From NCBI RefSeq assembly GCF_900766215.1, contig NZ_CAAFUQ010000095.1, forward strand, positions 1-64,000: a DNA stretch of 64,000 nt, in the 5' to 3' direction. The notes under the pieces are model-generated. The model had not been told where the DNA came from. It was given only the letters and a program-made list of their open reading frames with translations, and ran no database searches. Below are positions 1 through 7,258 of this stretch, in pieces. This DNA is from an uncultured Finegoldia sp. (GTDB lineage Bacteria; Bacillota; Clostridia; Tissierellales; Peptoniphilaceae). Each line of letters starts with the position of its first letter. Position 1 is the stretch's first letter. Both the position numbers and the translations under genes were made by a program.

Positions 1-8
1 CCAAGTAT

Positions 9-84
<76 letters not shown>

Positions 85-86
85 CA

Positions 87-109
87 AATCCTTTTTTGAA
101 AAAAGGATT
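87..109 (+). repeat. Perfect inverted repeat between two tRNA genes
   Basis: Eleven bases (87-97) are perfectly complementary to 99-109 around a single central base. The element sits exactly between tRNA-Thr and tRNA-Tyr. It could be an RNA hairpin that guides processing of the polycistronic tRNA or a weak terminator; the run of T is inside the stem rather than after it, so processing is the likelier role. Confidence 0.6.
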
Positions 110-111
110 AT

Positions 112-196
112 GGAGGAGTTCCCGAGTGGCCAAAGGGGACGGACTGTAAATCCGTTACTTTATGTTTCGGTGGTTCAAATCCACCCTCCTCCACCA
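112..196 (+). tRNA. tRNA-Tyr (GTA)
   Basis: A class II tRNA with a long variable arm. The acceptor pair is GGAGGAG/CTCCTCC, the anticodon loop CTGTAAA gives anticodon GTA, and CCA is encoded. Confidence 0.97.
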
Positions 197-232
197 TTAA
201 AATTTTACAAAAAATATATTAATAACCTATAT

Positions 233-306
233 GCGGGTGTAGCTCAGTGGTAGAGCCCCAGCCTTCCAAGCTGGTTGCGAGGGTTCGATTCCCTTCACCC
301 GCTCCA
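233..306 (+). tRNA. tRNA-Gly (TCC)
   Basis: The acceptor pair is GCGGGTG/CACCCGC and the anticodon loop CTTCCAA gives anticodon TCC. The D arm and T arm are canonical and CCA is encoded. Confidence 0.97.
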
Positions 307-311
307 ATTAA

Positions 312-388
<77 letters not shown>

Positions 389-395
389 ATAGTAA

Positions 396-472
396 TGGGG
401 TGTAGCCAAGTTGGTAAGGCACAAGACTTTGACTCTTGCATTCCACAGGTTCGAGTCCTGTCACCCCAGCCA
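396..472 (+). tRNA. tRNA-Gln (TTG)
   Basis: The acceptor pair is TGGGGTG/CACCCCA, starting with the U1-A72 pair typical of tRNA-Gln. The anticodon loop CTTTGAC gives TTG. Because gatCAB lies in this window, Gln-tRNA(Gln) is probably made by amidation of misacylated Glu-tRNA(Gln). Confidence 0.96.
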
Positions 473-476
473 ATAT

Positions 477-552
477 GGTTCATTAGCTCAGATGGTAGAG
501 CACCTGACTTTTAATCAGGGTGTCCCGGGTTCGAGTCCCGGATGAGCCACCA
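477..552 (+). tRNA. tRNA-Lys (TTT)
   Basis: The acceptor pair is GGTTCAT/ATGAGCC with one G-U wobble, and the anticodon loop CTTTTAA gives TTT. CCA is encoded. A second lysine tRNA (CTT) is at 56131. Confidence 0.97.
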
Positions 553-557
553 AATGT

Positions 558-646
558 GGAGAGGTATCGAAGTGGTCATAACGAGGCGGTCTTGAAAACC
601 GTTTGGGGGCAACCCCGCGTGGGTTCGAATCCCACTCTCTCCGCCA
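558..646 (+). tRNA. tRNA-Ser (TGA)
   Basis: A class II tRNA with a long variable arm (GGGGGC..CCCCG). The acceptor pair is GGAGAGG/TCTCTCC, the anticodon loop CTTGAAA gives TGA, and CCA is encoded. Confidence 0.97.
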
Positions 647-665
647 TTTTTAATTACTTTATTTA

Positions 666-756
666 GGAGAAATACTCAAGTGGCTGAAGAGGCTCCCCTG
701 CTAAGGGAGTAGATCCTTAACGGGATGCGAGGGTTCAAATCCCTCTTTCTCCGCCA
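666..756 (+). tRNA. tRNA-Ser (GCT)
   Basis: A class II tRNA with a long variable arm. The acceptor pair is GGAGAAA/TTTCTCC, the anticodon loop CTGCTAA gives GCT for AGC/AGT codons, and CCA is encoded. Confidence 0.97.
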
Positions 757-775
757 AGAATGTAAAACTATTCTT

Positions 776-852
776 GGGCCTTTAGCTCAGTTGGTTAGAG
801 CGCCCGGCTCATAACCGGTAGGTCCCGGGTTCGAGTCCCTGAAGGCCCACCA
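776..852 (+). tRNA. tRNA with CAT anticodon (elongator Met or lysidine-Ile)
   Basis: The acceptor pair is GGGCCTT/AAGGCCC, the anticodon loop CTCATAA gives CAT, and CCA is encoded. It is not the initiator, because position 1 pairs with 72 and the anticodon stem lacks the three G-C pairs. The body (start GGGCCTTTAGCTCAG, loop CTCATAA) looks more like the tRNA-Ile2 whose C34 is changed to lysidine by TilS than like elongator Met, but I cannot settle this from sequence alone. Confidence 0.9.
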
Positions 853-856
853 ATTT

Positions 857-887
857 ATTTCTTGATTTATTCAAGAAATATTTTTTT
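857..887 (+). terminator. Intrinsic terminator inside the tRNA cluster
   Basis: A 9-bp stem (857-865 with 871-879) and a 5-base loop are followed after one A by seven T. It would split the cluster into two transcription units just before tRNA-Phe. Confidence 0.65.
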
Positions 888-892
888 ATAAT
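862..892 (+). promoter_or_regulatory. Possible promoter for tRNA-Phe and tRNA-Trp
   Basis: A perfect TATAAT lies at 887-892, about 30 bases before tRNA-Phe, with TTGATT at 862-867 (spacer 19, longer than ideal). The -35 would be inside the terminator stem, so the assignment is tentative. Confidence 0.4.
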
Positions 893-921
893 ATTGAAAT
901 CATTTCCTAAATAAAGTACGT

Positions 922-997
922 GCCCAGATAGCTCAGTCGGTAGAGCAAAGGACTGAAAATCCTTGTGTCGCTGGTTCGATTCCGGCTCTGGGCACCA
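922..997 (+). tRNA. tRNA-Phe (GAA)
   Basis: The acceptor pair is GCCCAGA/TCTGGGC, the anticodon loop CTGAAAA gives GAA, and the D arm AGCTCAGTCGGTAGAGC is canonical. CCA is encoded and tRNA-Trp follows immediately. Confidence 0.97.
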
Positions 998-1072
998 AGG
1001 GGATTAGTTCAGTGGTAGAACGTCGGTCTCCAAAACCGGATGTCAGGGGTTCAAGTCCTCTATCCCCTGCCA
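998..1072 (+). tRNA. tRNA-Trp (CCA)
   Basis: The acceptor pair is AGGGGAT/ATCCCCT with discriminator G, and the anticodon loop CTCCAAA gives CCA. It abuts tRNA-Phe with no spacer. Only TGG is decoded, in keeping with TGA being a stop codon. Confidence 0.97.
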
Positions 1073-1075
1073 CGA

Positions 1076-1120
1076 TAAAAGCATGCTTTCAGATATGGTT
1101 AGCATGCTTTTATTTTTATA
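1076..1120 (+). terminator. Intrinsic terminator after tRNA-Trp
   Basis: A 12-bp stem (1076-1087 with 1101-1112) around a 13-base loop is followed by a T-rich tract. Confidence 0.8.
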
Positions 1121-1142
1121 TTCTATTTTTTGTGTAACTTAA

Positions 1143-1171
1143 TTGAAAGAGAAAATATTGTATATTATATT
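1143..1171 (+). promoter_or_regulatory. Probable promoter of tRNA-Arg(CCG)
   Basis: TTGAAA at 1143-1148 and TATATT at 1166-1171 are separated by 17 bases, about 40 bases before the tRNA and after the preceding terminator. Several overlapping AT-rich -10 candidates exist. Confidence 0.45.
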
Positions 1172-1210
1172 ATTAATTAATGTTCTTGATAAAATAAGAA
1201 ATTTATTTAG

Positions 1211-1286
1211 GGGGATTTAGTTTAATTGGTAAAATGTCAGACTCCGAATCTGAGTGATGAAGGTTCGACTCCTTCAATCTCTGCCA
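1211..1286 (+). tRNA. tRNA-Arg (CCG)
   Basis: The anticodon loop CTCCGAA gives CCG, which reads the rare CGG codon. The acceptor GGGGATT pairs with AATCTCT through two G-U wobbles, including the terminal pair. The T arm is a perfect 5-bp stem and CCA is encoded. It stands apart with its own promoter and terminator. Confidence 0.92.
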
Positions 1287-1289
1287 AAT

Positions 1290-1321
1290 TGAAAAAGATA
1301 GCTCAAGTGCTATCTTTTTTT
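1290..1321. terminator. Bidirectional terminator, tRNA-Arg and prepilin gene
   Basis: An 11-bp stem (1292-1302 with 1309-1319) has T runs on both strands. It closes the tRNA-Arg transcript from the left and can serve the minus-strand prepilin gene from the right. A second weaker hairpin lies at 1329-1352. Confidence 0.75.
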
Positions 1322-1380
1322 GCATTATAAAACCTGCTTGATTAAGTAGGTTTGAGTTTTAATTTGTCTTCTTATTAATT

Positions 1381-1773
1381 TTAATTGGTATTTGACTGAC
1401 TGCCATCAGATTTCTTTTCACTAGAATCTATTTCTCCAGGGGTAATAATGCCAGTTTTCTTATCAATTGAATAAAATTTACCTTTTAACTTTTCATTATT
1501 ACTTGCTGGGACTTTTGGAACACTTTTAATATATTCGGGTTCTAACTTTTTTAACCCATCAGGTAATTTACCATCATGATCTTGCCTATAACTTTCGACA
1601 GCTGTTTCTAAGACTCTTACGTTTGCGTTGTGGGCAGTTATGGCTGCTTTTTCTTTTTGGTTTTTGTAAACAGGAATAGCTATTGCGATAAGTATTGCAA
1701 GGATTGCTAATACAACCAATAATTCTAGTAATGTAAACCCTTTTTTCTTCTTTTTTAATGATTTCAGATTCAT
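1381..1773 (-). CDS. Prepilin-like protein (type IV pilin / ComGC-like)
   Basis: This 130-residue protein starts with a lysine-rich leader and the class III prepilin signature KKGFTLLELLVV, with cleavage expected after the glycine and the conserved Glu at mature position 5. A hydrophobic helix of about 20 residues follows, then a small soluble domain and a Ser/Asn-rich tail. Such proteins are processed by prepilin peptidase and polymerise into pili or competence pseudopili. I chose the ATG at 1773 because GGAGG lies 5-6 bases upstream; a TTG twelve bases earlier would put the ribosome site inside the gene. It has its own promoter (1807-1834). No assembly ATPase, platform protein or peptidase is nearby, so its machinery must be encoded elsewhere. 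Confidence 0.85.
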   Translation of the reverse strand: MNLKSLKKKKKGFTLLELLVVLAILAILIAIAIPVYKNQKEKAAITAHNANVRVLETAVESYRQDHDGKLPDGLKKLEPEYIKSVPKVPASNNEKLKGKFYSIDKKTGIITPGEIDSSEKKSDGSQSNTN

Positions 1774-1806
1774 TTTTTCCTCCAAGTTATTTATGTACTT
1801 AATTTT

Positions 1807-1834
1807 ATTATAACCAAAATTAAAATTAATTCAA
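1807..1834 (-). promoter_or_regulatory. Promoter of the prepilin gene
   Basis: On the minus strand TTGAAT (1829-1834) and TATAAT (1807-1812) are 16 bases apart, about 35 bases before the start codon. Confidence 0.6.
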
Positions 1835-1855
1835 TATAAATAATTGAAGTTTTTG

Positions 1856-2467
1856 TTAAATCTTTTTAAAAATTATATTTTTAGCCTTTTCTCTATAAAA
1901 CACTATCAATGGTCCTGATAAAAACCCTAAAAATATTGTACCTATGCCTATTTTTTCTCCAAATATTAGACCAACGACAATGCATATTACATCTAAGACA
2001 ATCCTTGTATATTTGTATGAAAAATCTTTTTTTAATGCATTGTTTACAACATAGGGCATAGCATCATATGCGCTTGCTCCTAAGTTAGCTTCCAAATAAA
2101 TTCCGACTCCAATGCTCATTATATTTATTCCGATTATCAGTATAATGAAATTTACAAGAAATTTATCATTGTCTAGAAATTTTAGTATCATATATGAGAA
2201 ATCAGCACTGTATCCTACAGTCGCCATATTTATGACTGTTCCAAGTCCGATAGATTTTCTGTGGCCTAAAAATACAATAACAATTAATATGAAATTGGTA
2301 ACAGTAATTACAGTTCCAAAATCTTTATTCAAAAAATCAGAAAATCCACTGTTCATAAAACTAAGAGGATCTACACCTAATTTTGAAAGTCTGAGTATTC
2401 CGATACTAAATCCGATTATTAAGTTTCCTAATATTGCAAACAATATTTGTTTTGTCCTTTTATTCAT
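1856..2467 (-). CDS. YczE/YitT-like integral membrane protein
   Basis: The 203-residue protein is almost wholly hydrophobic, with about five membrane segments. It has the N-terminal pattern GNLIIGFSIGILRLSKLGVDP and a second GIYLEANLGASAYDA segment, which looks like an internal repeat of the same motif, typical of YczE/YyaS-type membrane proteins. Their biochemical role is not known; a transport function is only a guess. It overlaps the upstream gene by eight bases, so the two are cotranscribed and translationally coupled. Confidence 0.75.
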   Translation of the reverse strand: MNKRTKQILFAILGNLIIGFSIGILRLSKLGVDPLSFMNSGFSDFLNKDFGTVITVTNFILIVIVFLGHRKSIGLGTVINMATVGYSADFSYMILKFLDNDKFLVNFIILIIGINIMSIGVGIYLEANLGASAYDAMPYVVNNALKKDFSYKYTRIVLDVICIVVGLIFGEKIGIGTIFLGFLSGPLIVFYREKAKNIIFKKI

Positions 2468-3305
2468 TAAAAATCTCCATAAGTGTGTATTTTACTAATT
2501 CTTTAATATTATCATAAATAAATTCATCATTTATGACTAAAGAGTAGTAATTGTTTATTAAATTATAATTGTTTTCCATACTTGTCATTGCGCATTCCAC
2601 AAAATCATCTTCAATGTACCCTTCATGCAAACTCAAACTTAAAGTCATAAACATTCCCTGTGATTTGATTTGAGTTGATTCATACATTGCATCAATTTCC
2701 ATTTTATTATCTGTAATCAAACTAATTTCTAAGTTATTTTTTATTTTCTTAATATCATATAGCAAATATCTAACGAAATTTGTGTACACATCAAATGTAT
2801 CACAATTTTCTTCAAAGAAATTCTTCATATAATTGTAAAGTTTTATCTTAAAACTCATTGATGTTTTGGCACATTCTATTAATTCATCTGAAATACGATT
2901 CGATTTTGAGAACTTTTTATATAATTTCACAGATTTTGATTTATCATCTAAATTAATATCGAATAATTTTGATGACAAATCTTTTGCTTTAAGTGAAGTG
3001 AATTTTGAATTGTAGTAATTTCTAATTAATTTTTGCAAGTAAATAAAATTATTAATGACATCAAATTCTGTGTATTTTATTATTTTTGTATTTATAAATT
3101 TTACGTCAAATTCACTAAAGCAAATAATTTGTTTGTATTGTATGATTTTATAAGCTGATTTTATAATTTTTTCTTCAGTTTCATTATTTGTTGAGTAAAA
3201 ATTATAGTATCTATCATTTGTAAATATGTTTATAAGATAAATGTGGTTTTTGTGAGGATCGATTCCTGTTGTTTCTATATTTATAATAGCCTGATTTTCA
3301 TTCAT
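2460..3305 (-). CDS. RNase H-like (YprB-type DEDD exonuclease) domain, catalytically degenerate
   Basis: The N-terminal 165 of 281 residues follow the YprB-type RNase H-like fold: IINIETTGIDP replaces the motif I form DIETTG, CFSEFDVKFI matches motif II, and the LYKKF segment is family-like. Motif III, normally xNxxDV, reads CAKTSM. So the first Asp of motif I is Asn and the motif III Asp is gone, while the motif I Glu and motif II Asp remain. Loss of two of four metal ligands makes nuclease activity unlikely. The remaining 115 residues match nothing I recognise. A GGTGAT site precedes the ATG. Function unknown; perhaps nucleic-acid binding without cleavage. Confidence 0.6.
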   Translation of the reverse strand: MNENQAIINIETTGIDPHKNHIYLINIFTNDRYYNFYSTNNETEEKIIKSAYKIIQYKQIICFSEFDVKFINTKIIKYTEFDVINNFIYLQKLIRNYYNSKFTSLKAKDLSSKLFDINLDDKSKSVKLYKKFSKSNRISDELIECAKTSMSFKIKLYNYMKNFFEENCDTFDVYTNFVRYLLYDIKKIKNNLEISLITDNKMEIDAMYESTQIKSQGMFMTLSLSLHEGYIEDDFVECAMTSMENNYNLINNYYSLVINDEFIYDNIKELVKYTLMEIFNE

Positions 3306-3332
3306 TTTATCACCATTTCCATTATACTATTA

Positions 3333-3360
3333 TTTTGGTAAATTTTCTCTACATGTTATA
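3333..3360 (+). promoter_or_regulatory. Promoter of the desulfurase-thiI operon
   Basis: TTGGTA (3333-3338) and TATAAT (3355-3360) are 16 bases apart, with TGT directly before the -10 (extended -10). A divergent TATAAT (minus strand, 3319-3324) may serve the gene ending at 3305. Confidence 0.65.
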
Positions 3361-3397
3361 ATATTAGTATGATTTTAAATAGAAATGAAGGGATATA

Positions 3398-4525
3398 ATG
3401 ATATATTTAGATAATGCTGCTACTACAAAAGTGTCGGAAAATGCAGTAAAAGAAATGGTTAATGCAATGACTGTTGATTTTGGTAATCCTTCAAGTTTGT
3501 ACGATTTTGGAATGAGAGCTGAAAAACTTGTTACTGATTCAAGAAATACAATCGCAAACTTATTAAATGTAAGATCAGAGAATTTGTTCTTTACATCTTG
3601 CGGAACTGAGGGTAATAATATTTCAATCAATGGTAGTGTTACAAATGATAAAAAAGAAGAATTTATAACTACAAATATCGAACATTCTTCTGTGTTTAAG
3701 ACTTATAATAAATTGAAGGAAAATAGGACAGTTCATTTTGTAAATGTAAGTGATGATTTTAAAGTCGAAGATATTATTGATTTGATAAATGAAAAAACAC
3801 GTTTAGTTTCAGTTATGCATGTTAATAATGAAACTGGTAAAATTCTTCCAATTACAGAATTGGGGAAAAAAATTAAAGAGAAAAATCCTAATACTTTGTT
3901 TCATGTTGATGGGATTCAAGGTTTTGGCAAAATTAAATTGGATATTAATGAAGCGAAGATTGATTTCTACACAATTAGTGGTCACAAGATCCACGCTCCA
4001 AAAGGAATTGGTGCGATTTTCATAAGAAATCCTGAAAGAGTAAAGCCTCTTATAATAGGTGGATCACAAGAGTCTGGAATTTCTCCGGGAACTGAAAATG
4101 TAGCGGGAATTGTGGCATTGAAATGCGCAAGTGAAGAAGTTTTTTCAAAAATTGATGAGACTTACGACAGATTATACAAGATGAAGTCATATTTGATGGA
4201 TGAGTTATCAAAAATTGATGGTGTGTATTTTAATTCCAAACTAGAAGGATACAGTCCATATATTACGAACGTATGCTTTAATTACATTAAGAGTGAAGTT
4301 TTGCTACATTATTTGGAACAAGATGGAATTTATATTTCTACTGGGAGTGCATGTAATGGTTCCAAAAAATCAAGAATTATCCAAAGTATTAACACACCTG
4401 ATGAGTTTTCAGATGGATGTATAAGAATTTCATTTACTGATGATACGCCTGAGGATGTACTGGATATATTTGTTGAGAAATTAAAGCTTAGATTAGAAGA
4501 TATTAGAGATATTATGAGGAGATAA
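3398..4525 (+). CDS. Cysteine desulfurase, NifS/IscS-like (NifZ-type partner of ThiI)
   Basis: A PLP enzyme of 375 residues that takes sulfur from cysteine as a persulfide. It shows YLDNAATT at the N terminus, the GTEGNN segment, HVDGIQGFGK, the PLP lysine in SGHKIHAPKG (about residue 196) and the catalytic cysteine in STGSACNGS (about 318). The ATG at 3398 has AAGGGA four bases upstream. The stop codon directly abuts the thiI start. In Bacillus the desulfurase next to thiI (NifZ) feeds sulfur to ThiI for tRNA 4-thiouridine, and the arrangement here points to the same dedicated role rather than general Fe-S assembly; no iscU or sufU is nearby. Confidence 0.93.
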   Translation: MIYLDNAATTKVSENAVKEMVNAMTVDFGNPSSLYDFGMRAEKLVTDSRNTIANLLNVRSENLFFTSCGTEGNNISINGSVTNDKKEEFITTNIEHSSVFKTYNKLKENRTVHFVNVSDDFKVEDIIDLINEKTRLVSVMHVNNETGKILPITELGKKIKEKNPNTLFHVDGIQGFGKIKLDINEAKIDFYTISGHKIHAPKGIGAIFIRNPERVKPLIIGGSQESGISPGTENVAGIVALKCASEEVFSKIDETYDRLYKMKSYLMDELSKIDGVYFNSKLEGYSPYITNVCFNYIKSEVLLHYLEQDGIYISTGSACNGSKKSRIIQSINTPDEFSDGCIRISFTDDTPEDVLDIFVEKLKLRLEDIRDIMRR

Positions 4526-5701
4526 ATGTTAGATTGGTATATATCGGTTAGTTTTGGAGAACTAACATTAAAAGGAAAGAATAGACACACTTTCGAAAAA
4601 CGTGCAATAAGTAAGATTTTGGATGCGATTTCTGATTATAAAATAGAAGAATACTATCAAGAACAAGGTAAGTTGTACATCAAGGCTGATGTCAATGATT
4701 TTGATGAAATGATAGACAAAATTAAAAAAGTTTTTGGAATTGTGTACATTAGTCCTTGCATAAAATGTGAAAAAACGGTTGAAAGTATGCAAGACGGGGT
4801 ATTAAAGATAATAGAAGGTAAAATTATCGAAGACAAACTTCAAACTTTCAAAGTTGATGTTCATAGAGTTGACAAGAAATTTGAACCAAAATCGCCAGAA
4901 TTGAATCCGCTTTTAGGTGGCACGATATTAAAAAAATACGGAAATTATGTTAAGGTTGACATCAAAAATCCTGACTTTTTTGTTTATGTAGACATTAAGG
5001 ATAATTGTTATGTTTACACGGATAGAATAAAAGGATGGGGAGGTCTTCCAATTGGAAGTTCTGGAAGAGGTTTGTTGTTATTATCAGGTGGTATAGATAG
5101 TCCTGTTGCTGCTTTTCTAATGGCAAAAAGAGGAGTTCGTGTGGATTGTTTGCACTTCCACAGCTACCCATTCACAAGTCAAAGAGGGTTTGAAAAAGTT
5201 AAGCAATTAGCAGAAGAAGTTTCTTATTATACTGGTAATATTAACTTTTATTCTGTGAACTTGCTTCCAGTGTACAAAGCTATCACCAAAAACTGCAAGG
5301 AAAGAATGATGACTATCATTTCTAGAAGATTTATGATGAGAATTGCAGAAAGAATTGCAAATGAAAACAAAATTGACGCTTTGATTACAGGAGAAAGCTT
5401 GGGTCAAGTTGCAAGTCAAACTATTCAAGGAGTTTCAGTTATCAACGAAGTTACAAGTCTTCCTATTTTAAGACCTTTGATTGCAAGTGATAAAACAGAA
5501 ATCATAGAAATAGCAAGAGAAATAGGAACTTACGAAACATCAATTTTGCCTTTTGAAGATTGTTGCACGGTGTTTACGCCAAAAAGACCAGTGACTAAAC
5601 CAAGAATTTACGATGTCAAAAGAGAAGAAGAAAACCTAGACATTGAAGCCTTGGTTCAAGAATGTATAGATAATATGGAATTAATTAAGATTAGACAATA
5701 G
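4526..5701 (+). CDS. thiI: tRNA 4-thiouridine synthase ThiI
   Basis: The 391-residue protein adenylates and thiolates U8 of tRNA. It has an N-terminal ferredoxin-like region, a THUMP domain (about 60-165) for tRNA binding, and a PP-loop ATPase with LLLLSGGIDSPVAAF near residue 190. CCTVFTPKRP near the C terminus carries the conserved cysteine equivalent to E. coli Cys344. It ends before any rhodanese domain, so the Cys456-type sulfur carrier of the E. coli enzyme is absent and the adjacent desulfurase must donate sulfur directly, as in the Bacillus type. Expressed from the promoter at 3333. Confidence 0.95.
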   Translation: MLDWYISVSFGELTLKGKNRHTFEKRAISKILDAISDYKIEEYYQEQGKLYIKADVNDFDEMIDKIKKVFGIVYISPCIKCEKTVESMQDGVLKIIEGKIIEDKLQTFKVDVHRVDKKFEPKSPELNPLLGGTILKKYGNYVKVDIKNPDFFVYVDIKDNCYVYTDRIKGWGGLPIGSSGRGLLLLSGGIDSPVAAFLMAKRGVRVDCLHFHSYPFTSQRGFEKVKQLAEEVSYYTGNINFYSVNLLPVYKAITKNCKERMMTIISRRFMMRIAERIANENKIDALITGESLGQVASQTIQGVSVINEVTSLPILRPLIASDKTEIIEIAREIGTYETSILPFEDCCTVFTPKRPVTKPRIYDVKREEENLDIEALVQECIDNMELIKIRQ

Positions 5702-5709
5702 GAGGAAGT

Positions 5710-6264
5710 ATGAAAAAAGCAGGAGTTATTATAGGGATTATTGTTGTGTTAGCATTATTATTAGTGCCACAATACAACGGATTGGTTCAATCAAAGGAAG
5801 ATGTAAACGAAGCTTACGCACAAGTTCAAAACGTTGTTCAAAGAAGGGCGGATTTGATTCCAAACTTAGTTAACACAGCAAAAGGATTTGCAAAGCATGA
5901 AGAAGATGTATTCATCAAAGTTTCTGAAGCTAGAAGCGGTGTTAAGAATGCTAAGGATCCAGAAGAATTAGCAAAAGCAAATGATGAATTGACAAAAGCA
6001 TTAAATGGTATGAATGTTGTTGTAGAAAGATATCCTGAATTAAAATCAGATGCACATTTCACACAACTTATGGATGAATTAGCAGGTTCAGAAAACAGAA
6101 TCGCTACAGAAAGAAAGAATTACAATACAGTTGTAAAATCATATAATCAAAAAGTTAAGAGATTCCCAACAGTAATATTTGCTAGATTAATGGGATTCAG
6201 CTCTGAAAAATACTTTGAAGCAGATGTTTCAGCACAAAAAGCACCACAAGTTAACTTTGAATAG
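5710..6264 (+). CDS. LemA family membrane protein
   Basis: At 184 residues it has an N-terminal membrane anchor (IIGIIVVLALLLVP) followed by a helical bundle. The LemA hallmarks are visible: YNGLVQSKEDVNEAYAQVQ, QRRADLIPNLVNTAKGF and a central NRIATERKNYN segment. The exact function of LemA proteins is unresolved. An AGGAGG site lies a few bases upstream. It is followed after 12 bases by a TPM-domain protein, a pairing seen widely, which suggests the two act together in the envelope. Confidence 0.93.
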   Translation: MKKAGVIIGIIVVLALLLVPQYNGLVQSKEDVNEAYAQVQNVVQRRADLIPNLVNTAKGFAKHEEDVFIKVSEARSGVKNAKDPEELAKANDELTKALNGMNVVVERYPELKSDAHFTQLMDELAGSENRIATERKNYNTVVKSYNQKVKRFPTVIFARLMGFSSEKYFEADVSAQKAPQVNFE

Positions 6265-6276
6265 GACAAATAAATA

Positions 6277-7116
6277 ATGAGAAAGCAATTTAGATTGATA
6301 TTCTCATTTGTTTTAGCTTTTTTATTAATTTTTAATGTAAATGCTTTTGCCCAAGATTTGCCGAAATCACCGGATACTTTTTATCTTGATGAGATGGGTG
6401 TGATTAGCCAGAAAGTTAAAGATAAAATAGTTAAGACGAATGTAGAACTTGAGCAAAAAACAGGCTCACAAGTACTTGTTGTAACCATAAAAGATTTAAA
6501 AGGAAGAGATCCTGTTGATTACGGCGTTGATTTGTTTAATAAATGGAAAATCGGAGATGCCACTAAGAAAAACGGGGTACTGATTTTATTGTCACAAGAT
6601 TTAAATGAACCTAAAGGTCGTAATCGTCACATCAATATAATTACAGGTTATGGAATTGAAGGAAGACTTAACGATGGTAAGGTTGGTAGAATAATTGATG
6701 AATATATGCTTGATGATTTAAAAGACGGTAATTATTCTAACGCTTTACAAGAAGGATTCAATGCAGTTGTCAGTGAAGTTGCTGCTGAGTATGATGTTGA
6801 ATTAACTGGGGATTTTGACAAATATCAAAAAAATTTAAATAGAAGTTCAGACGAACAACTTATGAACACTATTGCAAGAATTATAATATTTCTGATTATT
6901 TTGTACTTTATTTCAAGAAATAATCGTAGAAATAATAGATACAGAGGCAGAAGACGTGGTGGAACAATATTCTTCCCTGGATTTGGAGGAGGATTCGATG
7001 ACGATGACTTCGGCGGATTCGGAGGAGGTTTTGGCGGCGGATCTTCTGGAGGATTTGGTGGATTCTCTGGCGGAGGAGGCTCTTCCGGAGGCGGAGGAGC
7101 TGGAAGAAGCTTTTAA
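6277..7116 (+). CDS. TPM domain protein (YgcG family), secreted and C-terminally anchored
   Basis: The 279-residue protein has a signal peptide (hydrophobic FSFVLAFLLIFNVNAFA), then a TPM domain (about 30-170) with the GYGIEGRLNDGKVGRIID core. One membrane helix follows (about 195-210), then an Arg/Asn-rich stretch, then a tail of about 45 residues made of Gly, Ser, Phe and Asp repeats ending in GGAGRSF. TPM domains are linked to envelope quality control and photosystem repair in other organisms; the role here is inferred only. It follows LemA in the same operon and is closed by a terminator at 7129. Confidence 0.9.
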   Translation: MRKQFRLIFSFVLAFLLIFNVNAFAQDLPKSPDTFYLDEMGVISQKVKDKIVKTNVELEQKTGSQVLVVTIKDLKGRDPVDYGVDLFNKWKIGDATKKNGVLILLSQDLNEPKGRNRHINIITGYGIEGRLNDGKVGRIIDEYMLDDLKDGNYSNALQEGFNAVVSEVAAEYDVELTGDFDKYQKNLNRSSDEQLMNTIARIIIFLIILYFISRNNRRNNRYRGRRRGGTIFFPGFGGGFDDDDFGGFGGGFGGGSSGGFGGFSGGGGSSGGGGAGRSF

Positions 7117-7128
7117 TCAAATTTATGA

Positions 7129-7160
7129 AATACTCTCAATTAATTTTGAGAGTATTTTTT
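7129..7160 (+). terminator. Terminator of the desulfurase-thiI-lemA-TPM operon
   Basis: An 11-bp stem (7129-7139 with 7146-7156) is followed by a T run. Confidence 0.85.
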
Positions 7161-7214
7161 TACGAAAATTTAGTAAAATATTTTTAACTTTTTGTTTAGT
7201 TTTGTATGCTTTTA

Positions 7215-7223
7215 TGTTATAAT
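7215..7223 (+). promoter_or_regulatory. Extended -10 promoter of the pot operon
   Basis: TGTTATAAT, an extended -10, lies about 36 bases before the regulator start codon. The -35 region is weak, which is usual when TGn is present. Confidence 0.55.
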
Positions 7224-7258
7224 ACTTTTGGTTTAATATTTTAAGTAAGGAGATAGTA

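Noticed and set aside
2112..2498. A 128-codon plus-strand frame over the YczE-like gene
   Set aside because: The minus strand carries the conserved membrane protein; the plus frame is its shadow.
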